A stretch of 64,000 nt of DNA, from the NCBI GenBank assembly GCA_016929415.1, contig JAFGIW010000172.1:1-64000 (forward strand). The letters are read 5' to 3'. The position numbers and the translations under genes were made by a program. The notes under the pieces were generated by a model. It worked only from the letters and a program-made list of their open reading frames with translations, was not told the DNA's origin and searched no databases. Below are positions 46,745 through 56,104 of the stretch, piece by piece. The first letter of the stretch is position 1. Each line of letters starts with the position of its first letter. The stretch is from Chitinispirillaceae bacterium (GTDB taxonomy: Bacteria > Fibrobacterota > Chitinivibrionia > Chitinivibrionales > Chitinispirillaceae).

Positions 46745-48285
46745 TGAAGACAGTCTTCCACAAACGTATGCCGGCCTTCTCCAAAGTCTCAGAATATATT
46801 CTCATGAGAGTACATGAGCTGCCGTCTCACGGCAAATTCACGCTTCCATCGACACGCCGTATTGCGCAGGAATGCGGCGTCAACAGGGGCACAGTGCTCA
46901 GGGTAATCCATACGCTCGCCGAACAGGGTTTGATCAAAACCGTCAGGAAACCCTCAACCGTTATTGTGCAGGACAGCGCCCCCGAAGACCCTTCCGTCAG
47001 CGTGCGGCAGACGCTTGGCCCCCGGAGCATGGGGGTGTGCCGGAGCCTGCTGCGCGACATCATCGATTGCAGGCTGCGGCCGGGCAGCATGCTGCCGTCG
47101 TTCAAGGAGCTGCGCGCCATTTACGGATGCTCCGCGGTAACCATTCATGCGGTCGTAAACAGTCTCATCTCCACCGGCTATGTTCAGCGGTTCAGGCACG
47201 GCTACCGCATCCATCAGCACTCCTCGGTCGGCGGCAGGCTGTTTCTGACGCTCATCATTCCCGAAAAAAAACCGAAAACGGGGAGGATTCCCAACCGCAT
47301 CGCGGGATTCTGGATCGATATCGCACGCGAATGCGGCCGCCTGAATGTCAACCTTGAAACGTACGGCTACTACTGTTCCTCCAGTGACCGTGAACGGCGG
47401 GAACGGTTGCGGCAATTTACTCATGATATCAATGACCGTGTGCTCGGCTATTTCATCATGCTGGTGGACGGCCGGCCCGCCGACATTCTCGACGTCATGG
47501 CCATTCTCCGGGCCACGGGCAAACCGATGGCGGTCTGGGACGTCGGCGAGCAATCGATCATGCCGCTGCCCCCGCCGTTCTGCAACGATCCGAGAATACT
47601 CATCATCGCAAGGTCGCTTATCGAATCGGGCGGGAGGATCATCGGCAGGCGACTGATCGATCTCGGCCATCGGAATGTCGCGGTCATTATGTCCCATCAC
47701 TGGGGCAACGACCTCATCCTCCAGGGTCTTCAGAAAAGTTTTGCCGAGGCGGGACTCGAAACGGGATTGACCTTCTTTCCGGTCACCGAAGATGCGGTCG
47801 CGCTTGACTGGCACGCTCCCCACGTTACTAATGCCTACCGGGCGCTGCAGAGCGGCATCGCGATGGCTGCGCGGGCCGTTGATCCGCAATGGAAGGGATA
47901 TGCCCGCTTTGAAGAGCAGATACGCGCCGGAATGTGGAACCATCTTTATAATAATGAAACACGTCGTCTGTTCAAACGTGCGCTTGCCGACCGTGCCGTC
48001 ACCTGCATCGTCGGCATTCACTGGGATGCGCGCCTGGTGCTCGATGTCTGCCGGGAGAACAAATTGAAAATTCCCGAACACTTGTCGCTTGTGGGGGTCG
48101 TGAACTCCGAGGAACACATCGCGACCGGGATCACCTGCTGCGACTGGAATTTCCCCGCAGTGGTCAACGCCATGGTCGACCATTTCCTCAAACCCGCCCC
48201 CATCCAGAGGAATCGCAATCGCATGGTTGATATCCAAAGCATCCTCCTCGAACGGCAGAGTTCGGGGCCGGTATACAAAAGATAA
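46744..48285 (+). CDS. Transcription regulator with two GntR-type DNA-binding domains and a LacI-like sensor
   Basis: A 513-residue regulator. It carries two winged helix-turn-helix units of the GntR type: TRRIAQECGVNRGTVLRVIHTL (about 37-58) and FKELRAIYGCSAVTIHAVVN (about 120-139, after GSMLPS). A periplasmic-binding-like domain follows (about 165-500), with ARSLIESGGRIIGRRLIDLGHRNVAVIM in LacI style and a late EHLSLVGVVNSEEHIATGIT. Most relatives have one HTH unit. The start codon has no good ribosome site, so the true start may be slightly downstream. It is divergent from the thiolase gene and is the only regulator next to the benzoate island, so it may control it. The ligand is unknown; the sensor type usually binds sugars. 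Confidence 0.88.
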   Translation: MKTVFHKRMPAFSKVSEYILMRVHELPSHGKFTLPSTRRIAQECGVNRGTVLRVIHTLAEQGLIKTVRKPSTVIVQDSAPEDPSVSVRQTLGPRSMGVCRSLLRDIIDCRLRPGSMLPSFKELRAIYGCSAVTIHAVVNSLISTGYVQRFRHGYRIHQHSSVGGRLFLTLIIPEKKPKTGRIPNRIAGFWIDIARECGRLNVNLETYGYYCSSSDRERRERLRQFTHDINDRVLGYFIMLVDGRPADILDVMAILRATGKPMAVWDVGEQSIMPLPPPFCNDPRILIIARSLIESGGRIIGRRLIDLGHRNVAVIMSHHWGNDLILQGLQKSFAEAGLETGLTFFPVTEDAVALDWHAPHVTNAYRALQSGIAMAARAVDPQWKGYARFEEQIRAGMWNHLYNNETRRLFKRALADRAVTCIVGIHWDARLVLDVCRENKLKIPEHLSLVGVVNSEEHIATGITCCDWNFPAVVNAMVDHFLKPAPIQRNRNRMVDIQSILLERQSSGPVYKR

Positions 48286-48384
48286 ACTGCGTCGCCGGTC
48301 ATTTCCTCTTGAACCGCCCGGCGACCGCAACTATTTTATTTTGGAAAGTTTTCCGAATCTACTAAAAACCGGGAGGTCCGCCAT

Positions 48385-49263
48385 ATGTCGCCTGCCGCAC
48401 ATCAGACATCAGGTACCCTCGAGGCATCACCCGCTTCCCTCGCCGGCAAGGTCCTTTTCATTACCGGCGCCAGCCGCGGGATCGGCGAGGCGATCGCACT
48501 GCGGGCCGCGCGTGACGGAGGCCGAATTGCCGTGATCGGCAAAACCGACCAGCCCCATCCCAAACTCAAGGGAACGGTCCATACCGCCTGCCGGGCTATC
48601 GAAGAGGCGGGTGGTGAAGCCCTGGCCTGCATCGCGGACATCCGCGACGAGGAAGCCGTGGAACGATCGGTCAAGGCAGCGGTTGAACGCTTCGGCGGTA
48701 TCGACATTCTCGTCAACAACGCCGCCGCCATTTCTCTCACCACGACGGCCGATACTCCGATGAAGCGGTTCGACCTGATGCATGCCCTCAATGTGCGCGG
48801 GCCTTTCCTGTGCAGTCGGAAATGTCTGCCTTTTCTTGTAAAAAGCGCTAACCCCCATATTCTGAATCTCTCCCCCCCGCCTCGGTTGAAACCTGAATGG
48901 TTCTCCGGTCATCTGGCGTACACCATGTCGAAGTACGGTTTAAGCCTCTTTACCCTCGGTCTTGCACACGAACTCGCACCCTGCGGCATCGCCGTAAACA
49001 GCCTGTGGCCGAGGACCATTATCGCAACCGCTGCGGTCGAAAATCATTTCGGCCCCGAAATGCTCAAACGATGCCGTTACCCGGCCATTGTCGCCGATGC
49101 CGCACATACGATCTTGACACGGCTGAGCCGGGAATTCACCGGCCGGTTCTGCATCGACGAGGAGCTGCTGCGGGAAACTGGCATAAGGGATTTTTCGGGG
49201 TATGCGGTGGAGGCGGGAAAAAAGCCGATGCTTGATTTGTATATCGATCCGGAAACCGTTTAA
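48385..49263 (+). CDS. Short-chain dehydrogenase (HSDL2-like)
   Basis: A 292-residue SDR. NAD(P) motif ITGASRGIGEAIALRAARDG (about 27-46) is followed by a long KTDQPHPKLKGTVHTACRAI insert typical of the HSDL2-like group. NNAAAISLTTTADTP and YTMSKYGLSLFTLGLAHEL hold the NAG-like and catalytic Tyr-Lys motifs. GGGAGG precedes the ATG. It lies 99 bp after the regulator on the same strand. The substrate is unknown; relatives act on branched or terpenoid acyl intermediates. Confidence 0.85.
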   Translation: MSPAAHQTSGTLEASPASLAGKVLFITGASRGIGEAIALRAARDGGRIAVIGKTDQPHPKLKGTVHTACRAIEEAGGEALACIADIRDEEAVERSVKAAVERFGGIDILVNNAAAISLTTTADTPMKRFDLMHALNVRGPFLCSRKCLPFLVKSANPHILNLSPPPRLKPEWFSGHLAYTMSKYGLSLFTLGLAHELAPCGIAVNSLWPRTIIATAAVENHFGPEMLKRCRYPAIVADAAHTILTRLSREFTGRFCIDEELLRETGIRDFSGYAVEAGKKPMLDLYIDPETV

Positions 49264-49370
49264 TTGATGGGAATCCTCATCTTCACGTAACTATTGCAGC
49301 ACGGCGAGCAACATCGTATATTTTAGCTACAGCTTAAATCTACCGAGGTATTTTTCACCTCTGGTTAAAT

Positions 49371-50504
49371 ATGACGACCTATAAAGCACGCTCCATCACC
49401 ACCGCCGTGCAGCACGACCTTCCACGTAAAATGGTATTCATTGCCGGTCCGCGTCAGGCCGGAAAGACGACATTTGCCCGCCGTCTCTGCACGATCGAGG
49501 GAAAAGACTATAAAAAATCCTATCTTAACTGGGACGTTGCGGCGCATCGTTCCATGATTATCCGTGAAGAGTTTCCCTCCGAAACCGACTTTCTTATCCT
49601 CGACGAAATTCATAAGTACCGCCGGTGGCGGCAGGTAGTGAAAGGGCTTTACGATGCCATGCCGGGCGAGCGGAAGATTCTTGTCACCGGCTCCGCTCGG
49701 CTCGATTACTATCGTCACGGCGGCGATTCGCTGCAGGGGCGTTACCGGTTCCACCGGCTGCTGCCTTTCTGCTGTAAAGAACTTGGCGATCCGAAGCGAA
49801 GTATTGCCGAGCAGTTGCTGCGTTTAGGCCCCTTCCCCGAGCCCTTTCTTTCCGGATCGGAAAAGGAGGCCCGCATCTGGAGCAGAGATTACCGTATACG
49901 GTTAGTTGAAGAGGACCTGCGGGGCCTCGAAAAAGTGATCGATACCGGCCTGATGGAAAAACTGGCAATGTTGCTTCCGGAGAGTGTCGGTTCACCGCTG
50001 TCGCTCAACGGTTTGAAGGAAGATCTGCAGGTGGCGCACCAGACGGTCTCACGCTGGGTCAAAGTGCTCGAAACCGTGTATATGATTTTCAGGATCTACC
50101 CCTTCACCGGCTCTTCGGCGCGATCGGTGAAGAAAAAGGCGAAGCATTATCATTTCGACTGGACAACCGTTACCGACCCCGGTGCACGGTTTGAAAATAT
50201 GGTGGCGTTTCATCTTTTAGCATGGTGCTGGCGGCAGCAGGATGAGGAAGGCCGTAACATCGAATTGAGATATTACCGTGATATGGATCGCAGGGAGGTG
50301 GATTTCGTCATCACCGAAGACGAGCGTCCGATTCATTTCATAGATGTTAAAACATCCCACCGGGAGGTTTCGCCGTCGCTGCGGTACCTGTCGGGCCGTT
50401 TTCCGGGAACACCCGCGCGACAGGTGGCACTTGACTTTGACGATGACCGCGTCACCCGGGAAAGGATCAGAATCTGCGGTTGGAAATCGTTGTGGGAGTG
50501 GTGA
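49371..50504 (+). CDS. AAA ATPase with DUF4143
   Basis: A 377-residue ATPase of the AAA_14/DUF4143 family. Walker A FIAGPRQAGKTTFARRLC (about 23-40), Walker B FLILDEIHKYRRWRQ (about 75-89), sensor ILVTGSARLDYYR (about 104), and the C-terminal DUF4143 part with DRREVDFVITEDERPIHFIDVK (core REVDFVI, about 309), a nuclease-like fold. Such genes are common, often solitary, and sometimes linked to defence or toxin-antitoxin functions. The function is not known, and nothing ties it to its neighbours. Confidence 0.88.
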   Translation: MTTYKARSITTAVQHDLPRKMVFIAGPRQAGKTTFARRLCTIEGKDYKKSYLNWDVAAHRSMIIREEFPSETDFLILDEIHKYRRWRQVVKGLYDAMPGERKILVTGSARLDYYRHGGDSLQGRYRFHRLLPFCCKELGDPKRSIAEQLLRLGPFPEPFLSGSEKEARIWSRDYRIRLVEEDLRGLEKVIDTGLMEKLAMLLPESVGSPLSLNGLKEDLQVAHQTVSRWVKVLETVYMIFRIYPFTGSSARSVKKKAKHYHFDWTTVTDPGARFENMVAFHLLAWCWRQQDEEGRNIELRYYRDMDRREVDFVITEDERPIHFIDVKTSHREVSPSLRYLSGRFPGTPARQVALDFDDDRVTRERIRICGWKSLWEW

Positions 50505-50587
50505 ACCTGCATACATATGCATGCTGAACTCCGTGTACTGCCGCACCTATTGTTTTTTTCTCTAAAGGCAAGCATTTTCCTTCAACA

Positions 50588-52501
50588 ATGGAGAGAATGA
50601 TGCAACAATCGAAAGATAACGGCCAGTCATGCTGGGAGGCCGTCTATCCTTCCAAATTCGCCCCGGTCCACGAAATCTTTAAAAATATCGGCCGCGGCAA
50701 CAAGCTCTTCATCAGCACAGGCTGCGGCGAGCCGCAATATCTCGTCAATGCGCTTATCAGATACGTAGAATCCGATCCCAAGGCGTTCGCCGACGCCGAA
50801 ATATTCCAGGTATGGACGCTCGGCGTCGCCGTCTACACCGAAGAGAAGTTCAACTATAATTTCAGACACAACTCCTTTTTCATCAGCAAGAAATCGAGGG
50901 ATTCCGTCAATGCCGGGCTTGCGGATTACACACCGGTATTCCTCTCCCGCGTTCCCGACCTGCTGCGCCGCAGACAGATACGGTTCGATGCCGCCCTGAT
51001 TCAGACCTCCCTTCCCGACAAAAACGGCAACGTCAGTCTGGGCATCAGCGTCGATATCTGCAAGGCTGCAATCGAGAATTCCGGACTTATCATCGTGCAG
51101 ATGAACGCTGACATGCCCCGCGTTCACGGCGATACGTTCATCAACGTAAAGGACATCGATTACATCATCCGCCACGATGAACCGCTCCTCGAATATGCGC
51201 CTTCGGTACCCGGCGATATCGCCCGGCAAACAGGCCGCTATGTCTCGAAAATCGTCAATGACGGGGACACTATTCAGATCGGCTATGGAAGCCTTCCAAA
51301 CGCCATTCTGGAAAATCTCAAAGACAAGAAGCACCTCGGCATCCACACCGAGCTCCTGACTGACGGTGTCGTCGACCTGATCAAACTCGGTGTTATCGAC
51401 AATTCCCGTAAAACCATCGACCGCGGGAGGACCGTCGCTTCCTTCTGCATGGGCACGAAAAAGACCTACCACTACATCGACGATAATCCCGAAATGGAGT
51501 TCAGGACCATCGAATACACCAACGATCCGCTGGTCATCTCCCGCATCCACAATATGACGGCGATCAATTCCGCGCTGCAAATCGATCTTACCGGGCAGGC
51601 AAGCGTCGAATCGGTGGAGGGCAGGTTTTACAGCGGCATCGGCGGCAGCGCCGACTTCATGCGCGGCGCGCTTCTGGCGCCGGACGGCAAAACGATTCTC
51701 GCGATCGAATCCACCGCCAGAAACGGCGAAATTTCGCGAATCGTCCCGTCGCTTCCAAGCGGCACCGGTGTAACATTTAACAGGGGCGATATTTTCTATG
51801 TCGTCACCGAATACGGTTTTGCCTATCTTCATGGAAAAAACATCCGTGAACGCGCAATGGACCTCATCGCCATTGCCCATCCGAAATTCAGGGAGTGGCT
51901 TGTAAAAGAGGCCAAAAAGCTGAATCTGATTTACACCGATCAGGCATTCATTCCGGGAGTAAGCTCCGAATACCCGGAGTATCTCGAAGAGTACCGGCAG
52001 GTAAAAAATGGAAAAAGCCTTCTCTTCAGACCGGTCAGGATCAATGATGAAGGGCTGGTCAAAGAGTTCTTCTATTCACTCTCCGACCAGAGCCTTCACA
52101 AGCGCTTCATGTCTTCCCGAAAGGATATGCCGCACAAACTCCGGCAGAATTTCGTCATTATCGATTACACGAAAGAGCTGGTCGTTCTCGCCACGAACAT
52201 AATTGACAAAAAGGAACATATTGTCGGCGTCGGCCAGTTTTCAATCGATGAAAGCAGCCTTTTTGCCGAGGTGGCATTTGCCGTGAGGGATGATTATCAG
52301 GGCTGTGGAGTCGGTTCGGAACTCCTTGCGTATCTTACCGTTCAGGCAAAGAAAAAAGGACTTCACGGATTTACCGCCGATGTACTGATGGAGAATCAGC
52401 CCATGCTGCGACTGTTCGAGAAGATGGGATTCGATATCCGCAAAACGCTTGATGACGGGGTATACAGTCTGGTGATGAAGTTCGAAAAGCAGAGTGCATA
52501 A
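50588..52501 (+). CDS. Acetyl-CoA hydrolase/CoA-transferase fused to a GNAT domain
   Basis: A 637-residue fusion. Residues about 15-440 form a class I CoA-transferase/acetyl-CoA hydrolase (4-hydroxybutyrate CoA-transferase type): TSLPDKNGNVSLGISVDICK, IQIGYGSLPNAILENLKD, the catalytic Glu in LGIHTELLTDGVVDL (about 255), and the acyl-CoA loop FYSGIGGSADFMRGALL. Residues about 475-637 are a GNAT acetyltransferase (LFAEVAFAVRDDYQGCGVGS holds the acetyl-CoA motif; NQPMLRLFEKMGFDIRKTL). The start may be the ATG at 50600, because GGAGAG lies between the two. The transferase could move CoA between acids; the GNAT part may acetylate a partner protein or regulate the enzyme. Confidence 0.9.
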   Translation: MERMMQQSKDNGQSCWEAVYPSKFAPVHEIFKNIGRGNKLFISTGCGEPQYLVNALIRYVESDPKAFADAEIFQVWTLGVAVYTEEKFNYNFRHNSFFISKKSRDSVNAGLADYTPVFLSRVPDLLRRRQIRFDAALIQTSLPDKNGNVSLGISVDICKAAIENSGLIIVQMNADMPRVHGDTFINVKDIDYIIRHDEPLLEYAPSVPGDIARQTGRYVSKIVNDGDTIQIGYGSLPNAILENLKDKKHLGIHTELLTDGVVDLIKLGVIDNSRKTIDRGRTVASFCMGTKKTYHYIDDNPEMEFRTIEYTNDPLVISRIHNMTAINSALQIDLTGQASVESVEGRFYSGIGGSADFMRGALLAPDGKTILAIESTARNGEISRIVPSLPSGTGVTFNRGDIFYVVTEYGFAYLHGKNIRERAMDLIAIAHPKFREWLVKEAKKLNLIYTDQAFIPGVSSEYPEYLEEYRQVKNGKSLLFRPVRINDEGLVKEFFYSLSDQSLHKRFMSSRKDMPHKLRQNFVIIDYTKELVVLATNIIDKKEHIVGVGQFSIDESSLFAEVAFAVRDDYQGCGVGSELLAYLTVQAKKKGLHGFTADVLMENQPMLRLFEKMGFDIRKTLDDGVYSLVMKFEKQSA

Positions 52502-52567
52502 AATCCACTATTGCAGGTTGTCCCCGAGAGATTGTATCGAATCCTGACGAAAGGGAAGTCGCCCCCT

Positions 52568-53572
52568 CTACATCCTCACCAGCATCGACGACCAGACGAA
52601 ACCCGATCCGAATCCTACCATCAGCACAAGGTCTCCCGGTTTTATTCTCCCCTCTTTTCGCGCCTGATCGAGCGCGATGGGAAGACAGGCGGAGGCAATG
52701 TTTCCGAGTTTCTCGACATTGAGGAATATTTTATTGAGCGGGACCTTGCTCCGCTCGATGATCGCCTCGAGCATGCGCAGGTTCGGCTGGTGCGGCACGA
52801 TCAGGTCGATACCGTCGTACCCTATGTTGTTCGCTTCGAATATTTCCTCAATACCCTCACACATTCGCGCCACGCCGTTCTCGAAAACTTCCTTCCCCAT
52901 CATCCTGAAACAAACCCGTCCCTTGTCGATGTCGTCTTTGTCGACAAAGCCCATTTTTCCAAGGGCGGTTCCCGGTGCTGCAGTATAAAGCATCTTTGCC
53001 TTCGCCCCTTCCGCGTGGAGAAAGGTCGTCTTGATGCCGATGTCGGGATCGTCGGACGGCCCGACCACCACCGCTCCCGCGCCGTCGCCGAAGAGGATCG
53101 AAATATTGCGGCCGTCATAGGAGCCGTCGATCCGTTTCGATAGCACTTCGGAACAGACCACGAGTACATGACGGTACATTCCGGTGCGGACGAAGCTGTC
53201 GGCCATGGCCATTCCGTAAATGAGCCCGCAGCACTGCTCCCTTATGTCAAATGCGGGAATAGTGCCCACGCCGAGCTTCTCATGCAGAAAAAATGCGCAC
53301 CCCGGGTCGTTATGGTCGGGGGTTATGGTGTTCATGATAATGCAGTCGATCCGGTCCATGGTCAGCCCCGCGTCGGCAACGGCGGCCTTGCCGGCAAGCA
53401 CTCCCAAGTCGCTTGCGCCGACTTCCACCCCCGCATGACGCCGCTCACGCACGCCGGTGCGTGTTACGATGAACTCATCGCTGGTTTCGAACATTTTTTC
53501 GATGTCGAAATTGGTAACCACCTTTTCCGGAAGATAGTGTCCGGTCCCCAGTATCCGTGAAGTTGTCGGCAT
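52568..53572 (-). CDS. 3-Oxoacyl-ACP synthase III-like protein (FabH family)
   Basis: A 334-residue thiolase-fold condensing enzyme. Catalytic triad: Cys in DIREQCCGLIYGMAMADS (about 110-127), His in IDLIVPHQPNLRMLE (about 260), and Asn in EKLGNIASACLPIAL (about 292). The start RILGTGHYLPEKVVTN and SDEFIVTRTGVRERRH are typical of FabH. It is encoded 20 bp after the ADP-forming acyl-CoA synthetase on the same strand, without other fatty-acid genes. It could start fatty-acid synthesis or make a 3-oxo or hydroxymethylglutaryl-like product. The substrate is not known. Confidence 0.9.
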   Translation of the reverse strand: MPTTSRILGTGHYLPEKVVTNFDIEKMFETSDEFIVTRTGVRERRHAGVEVGASDLGVLAGKAAVADAGLTMDRIDCIIMNTITPDHNDPGCAFFLHEKLGVGTIPAFDIREQCCGLIYGMAMADSFVRTGMYRHVLVVCSEVLSKRIDGSYDGRNISILFGDGAGAVVVGPSDDPDIGIKTTFLHAEGAKAKMLYTAAPGTALGKMGFVDKDDIDKGRVCFRMMGKEVFENGVARMCEGIEEIFEANNIGYDGIDLIVPHQPNLRMLEAIIERSKVPLNKIFLNVEKLGNIASACLPIALDQARKEGRIKPGDLVLMVGFGSGFVWSSMLVRM

Positions 53573-53592
53573 GTCAGGTATTCCTTTTCAGA

Positions 53593-55674
53593 TTATGAGA
53601 TAATGATCCGTGCATCAACGGCGACGACCCGATCCTCGAAGGTGACGATCGGATTGAGATCCATTTCCCGTATCATCGGCAGATCGGTCACCAGTTGCGA
53701 TATACGTTGAATGATGGTAATAAGCTGTGCCTGATCGACCCCCTTGTGCCCCCGGTATCCCGCAAGAATGGGATAGGTCTTTACCGAACGAAGCATCGCT
53801 TCGGCCTCGGCAGCGGTCACCGGTGTAAGTTCGAAGGCGACGTCCTTGAGCAGTTCGACCAGCACGCCCCCTATCCCGAACATGATCATGTGCCCGAGGC
53901 TCCGTTCCTTCTTGGCGCCGATGATGATCTCCCTGCCGCCGGGCAGGTACTGCTGTACGAGGAATTGCAGATCTGGAGTCGTGATATTTTTTTTCATCGC
54001 AGCTATTGCCTTCCGCACCGCAGCGGCATCATTCAGATTGAGTGCGACGCCGCCCGCGTCGGTTTTATGAACGAGATCCGCCGCGTCCGCTTTAATGACA
54101 ACCGGGAAACCGATCTTTTCCGCTTCGGCGGCCGCTTTATCGGCATCCCGCGCCATCCGGCAGGAAGCGACGGGAATGCCGTAGCTGCCGAGCAGGGCAT
54201 ACACATCGTCCGCGGCGAGCATTTTGCGGTCCGTATTCCGCGCCTGCTGGATTATCTCTGCGGCCCGTGCACGATCGACGTCACTAAAAACCGTCACCGC
54301 TGTTTTCGGACGGGATTTGAGCGCATTGTACCGGGTAAGCGCCGCAAGCGCTTTAGCCGCCATTTCGGGATAGTCGTAACAAGGTATGCCGCCCTCTTTC
54401 ATATAGGCCGTTGTCCCGGTCCATTGCGGTTTGTCGGTCATGTAGTTGCAAACGATCGGTTTGATCCGTTTATTGCTCACTTCCGCCATCTCTTTCGCCA
54501 CGCTTTCCGTATCCACAAACGGCGGCGTCACGAAATTGATATAGACGCTGTCGATTCCTGGTTCATCCATGAGCACGTCGAGCGCCGCACGGTAATGGGG
54601 CGCCGCCGCAGTCGCGAGCACATCCACCGGATTGCGGACAGACGCCTCGGGAAACAGCTTCTCTTTGAGCAAGGCAGTCGTTTTTTCGGAAAGCGGCGGA
54701 ATCTCGAGCCCGGCGTCGCAGAGTTCGTCGGTCGCAATTACCGCCGGACCACCCGTATCGGTGATCATTCCGACCCTGTTCCCTTTCGGGATGGGTTGCG
54801 TGGCGAACGCCATCGCGGCCTGACACATTTCTTCAACATCCCGGAAGGCGAGGATGCCCGTCTTTTTAAAAATCAGCTCGGTCGACAACCCGACACCCGC
54901 AAGTCCGCCGGTATGCGATGCGGCCGCTTTCGCGCCTGCGGCGGTGCGGCCCGACCTCATGCCGAGGATCGGTTTTTTCGCGGCGACTTCACGGGCGGCA
55001 TCCATGAAATCCCCCGGATCGGCAAACCCCTCGGCGTACAGTATGATCACCCGCGTCTTTTCGTCATCCCCGTAATACCGCAGAATCTCCGGGATTGATA
55101 TATCGCAGGCGTTGCCGTTTGACGCGTAGAACCGCATGCCGACACCCAGATCGTGGATGGCCTGCATGTACAGGGCCCCCACCCCGCCGCTCTGGGCAAC
55201 GATGGAGACATGCCCCTCTTCGGGGTAGGTAAAGGTAAAGTCGCAATAAGCCCGTAACTGCGGGTCTGTGTTGATGATACCCTGGCAGTTCGGCCCGAAA
55301 ATCCTCAAACCGTACTGCCGCGCGCGTTGCAGCGTCTCGTTCTCTATTGCCAAGCCGGCATCGCCGATCTCCTTGAACCCGGCACTGTTGATGATGACGA
55401 ATTTTATCCCTTTTTTCCCGCATTCATCGATCGCGTCGGGAGTAAATTTGGCCGGGATGCTGATATGGGCAAGATCGATATCCCCCGTCACGGCCCCTAC
55501 CGACGGATAACATTTCAGGCCGCACACTTCGTCGGCCTTCGGGTTGATGGGATAAATGGGTCCTTTGTACGAGTATTTCAGGAGGTTTTTGGTGATGACG
55601 TTACCGATTGAGAGCGCCTTCTGGGAAGCGCCGATGACGGCAACGGAACGGGGATTGAAGAGTTTGTCGAGCAT
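53593..55674 (-). CDS. Acetyl-CoA synthetase (ADP-forming), fused alpha and beta subunits
   Basis: A 693-residue enzyme that interconverts acyl-CoA, ADP and phosphate with acid, CoA and ATP. The alpha part (about 1-455) has the CoA-binding fold (NPRSVAVIGASQKALSIGNV, about 7-26), SIVAQSGGVGALYMQAIHD and the phosphorylated-His region AAASHTGGLAGVGLSTELIF. The ATP-grasp beta part (about 470-693) has ALLGSYGIPVASCRMARDAD, GFPVVIKADAADLVHKTDAG (about 538) and IMFGIGGVLVELLKD (about 624). The single-chain form is common in anaerobes. It can capture energy from the acetyl-CoA made by benzoate degradation. Confidence 0.92.
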   Translation of the reverse strand: MLDKLFNPRSVAVIGASQKALSIGNVITKNLLKYSYKGPIYPINPKADEVCGLKCYPSVGAVTGDIDLAHISIPAKFTPDAIDECGKKGIKFVIINSAGFKEIGDAGLAIENETLQRARQYGLRIFGPNCQGIINTDPQLRAYCDFTFTYPEEGHVSIVAQSGGVGALYMQAIHDLGVGMRFYASNGNACDISIPEILRYYGDDEKTRVIILYAEGFADPGDFMDAAREVAAKKPILGMRSGRTAAGAKAAASHTGGLAGVGLSTELIFKKTGILAFRDVEEMCQAAMAFATQPIPKGNRVGMITDTGGPAVIATDELCDAGLEIPPLSEKTTALLKEKLFPEASVRNPVDVLATAAAPHYRAALDVLMDEPGIDSVYINFVTPPFVDTESVAKEMAEVSNKRIKPIVCNYMTDKPQWTGTTAYMKEGGIPCYDYPEMAAKALAALTRYNALKSRPKTAVTVFSDVDRARAAEIIQQARNTDRKMLAADDVYALLGSYGIPVASCRMARDADKAAAEAEKIGFPVVIKADAADLVHKTDAGGVALNLNDAAAVRKAIAAMKKNITTPDLQFLVQQYLPGGREIIIGAKKERSLGHMIMFGIGGVLVELLKDVAFELTPVTAAEAEAMLRSVKTYPILAGYRGHKGVDQAQLITIIQRISQLVTDLPMIREMDLNPIVTFEDRVVAVDARIIIS

Positions 55675-55878
55675 TATGTAAAGTCTCCGGGATTAATGAT
55701 AGACGAAAACAGGCAAAAAGCTTCAATTAAATTATTGAAATATACGCTTTTTCGAAGGGGTGAGTCAAATCCGGAGGCGCAGCGGAAGAGTAAGAAGAAA
55801 CACTGTGCACAACGCGGCTGTTTTCCGTCGAAAAACGATTTCAATTCTTCCCGATATGCGTTTTTCCCCAATTCCCGG

Positions 55879-56104
55879 CACTGATTGCGTCATTCAATTC
55901 GTCGTCGCAACACCGTCGCCACACCCGGGGGCTTCGATCCGGATTTACTCCATTGCCGGAAAGGAAGTGGCGGCGCAAGCAATCCGTCTTTCCGGTCCCG
56001 GCACCCATTCCGTAACCTGGAAAGGAACCGACGACAGCCGCCGCGGCATCGCGCCGGGAACGTATCTCTGCAGGCTGGTTATCAACGGGTTGGCGATAAA
56101 ATAA
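55879..56104 (+). pseudogene. Orphan sorting-type C-terminal domain
   Basis: The plus-strand frame ends with ASIRIYSIAGKEVAAQAI, then GTHSVTWKGTDDSRRGIAPG and TYLCRLVINGLAIK. This is the FlgD-like tail of secreted proteins: VTWKGTD matches VTWNGRD of the giant protein at 556-8133. The passenger protein is missing: upstream lies the divergent promoter region of the acyl-CoA synthetase. The open frame begins at 55760, but its first part has no family match and no good ribosome site. I read it as a remnant of a deleted secreted-protein gene at the edge of the AT-rich cellulase insert. Confidence 0.55.

Noticed and set aside
46954-48330. Minus-strand frame of 458 codons
   Set aside because: It is antisense to the double-GntR regulator and lacks motifs.
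50627-51880. Minus-strand frame of 417 codons
   Set aside because: It is antisense to the CoA-transferase gene and has no recognisable content.
53695-55098. Plus-strand frame of 467 codons
   Set aside because: It is antisense to the ADP-forming synthetase; Arg/His-rich shadow of a high-GC gene.
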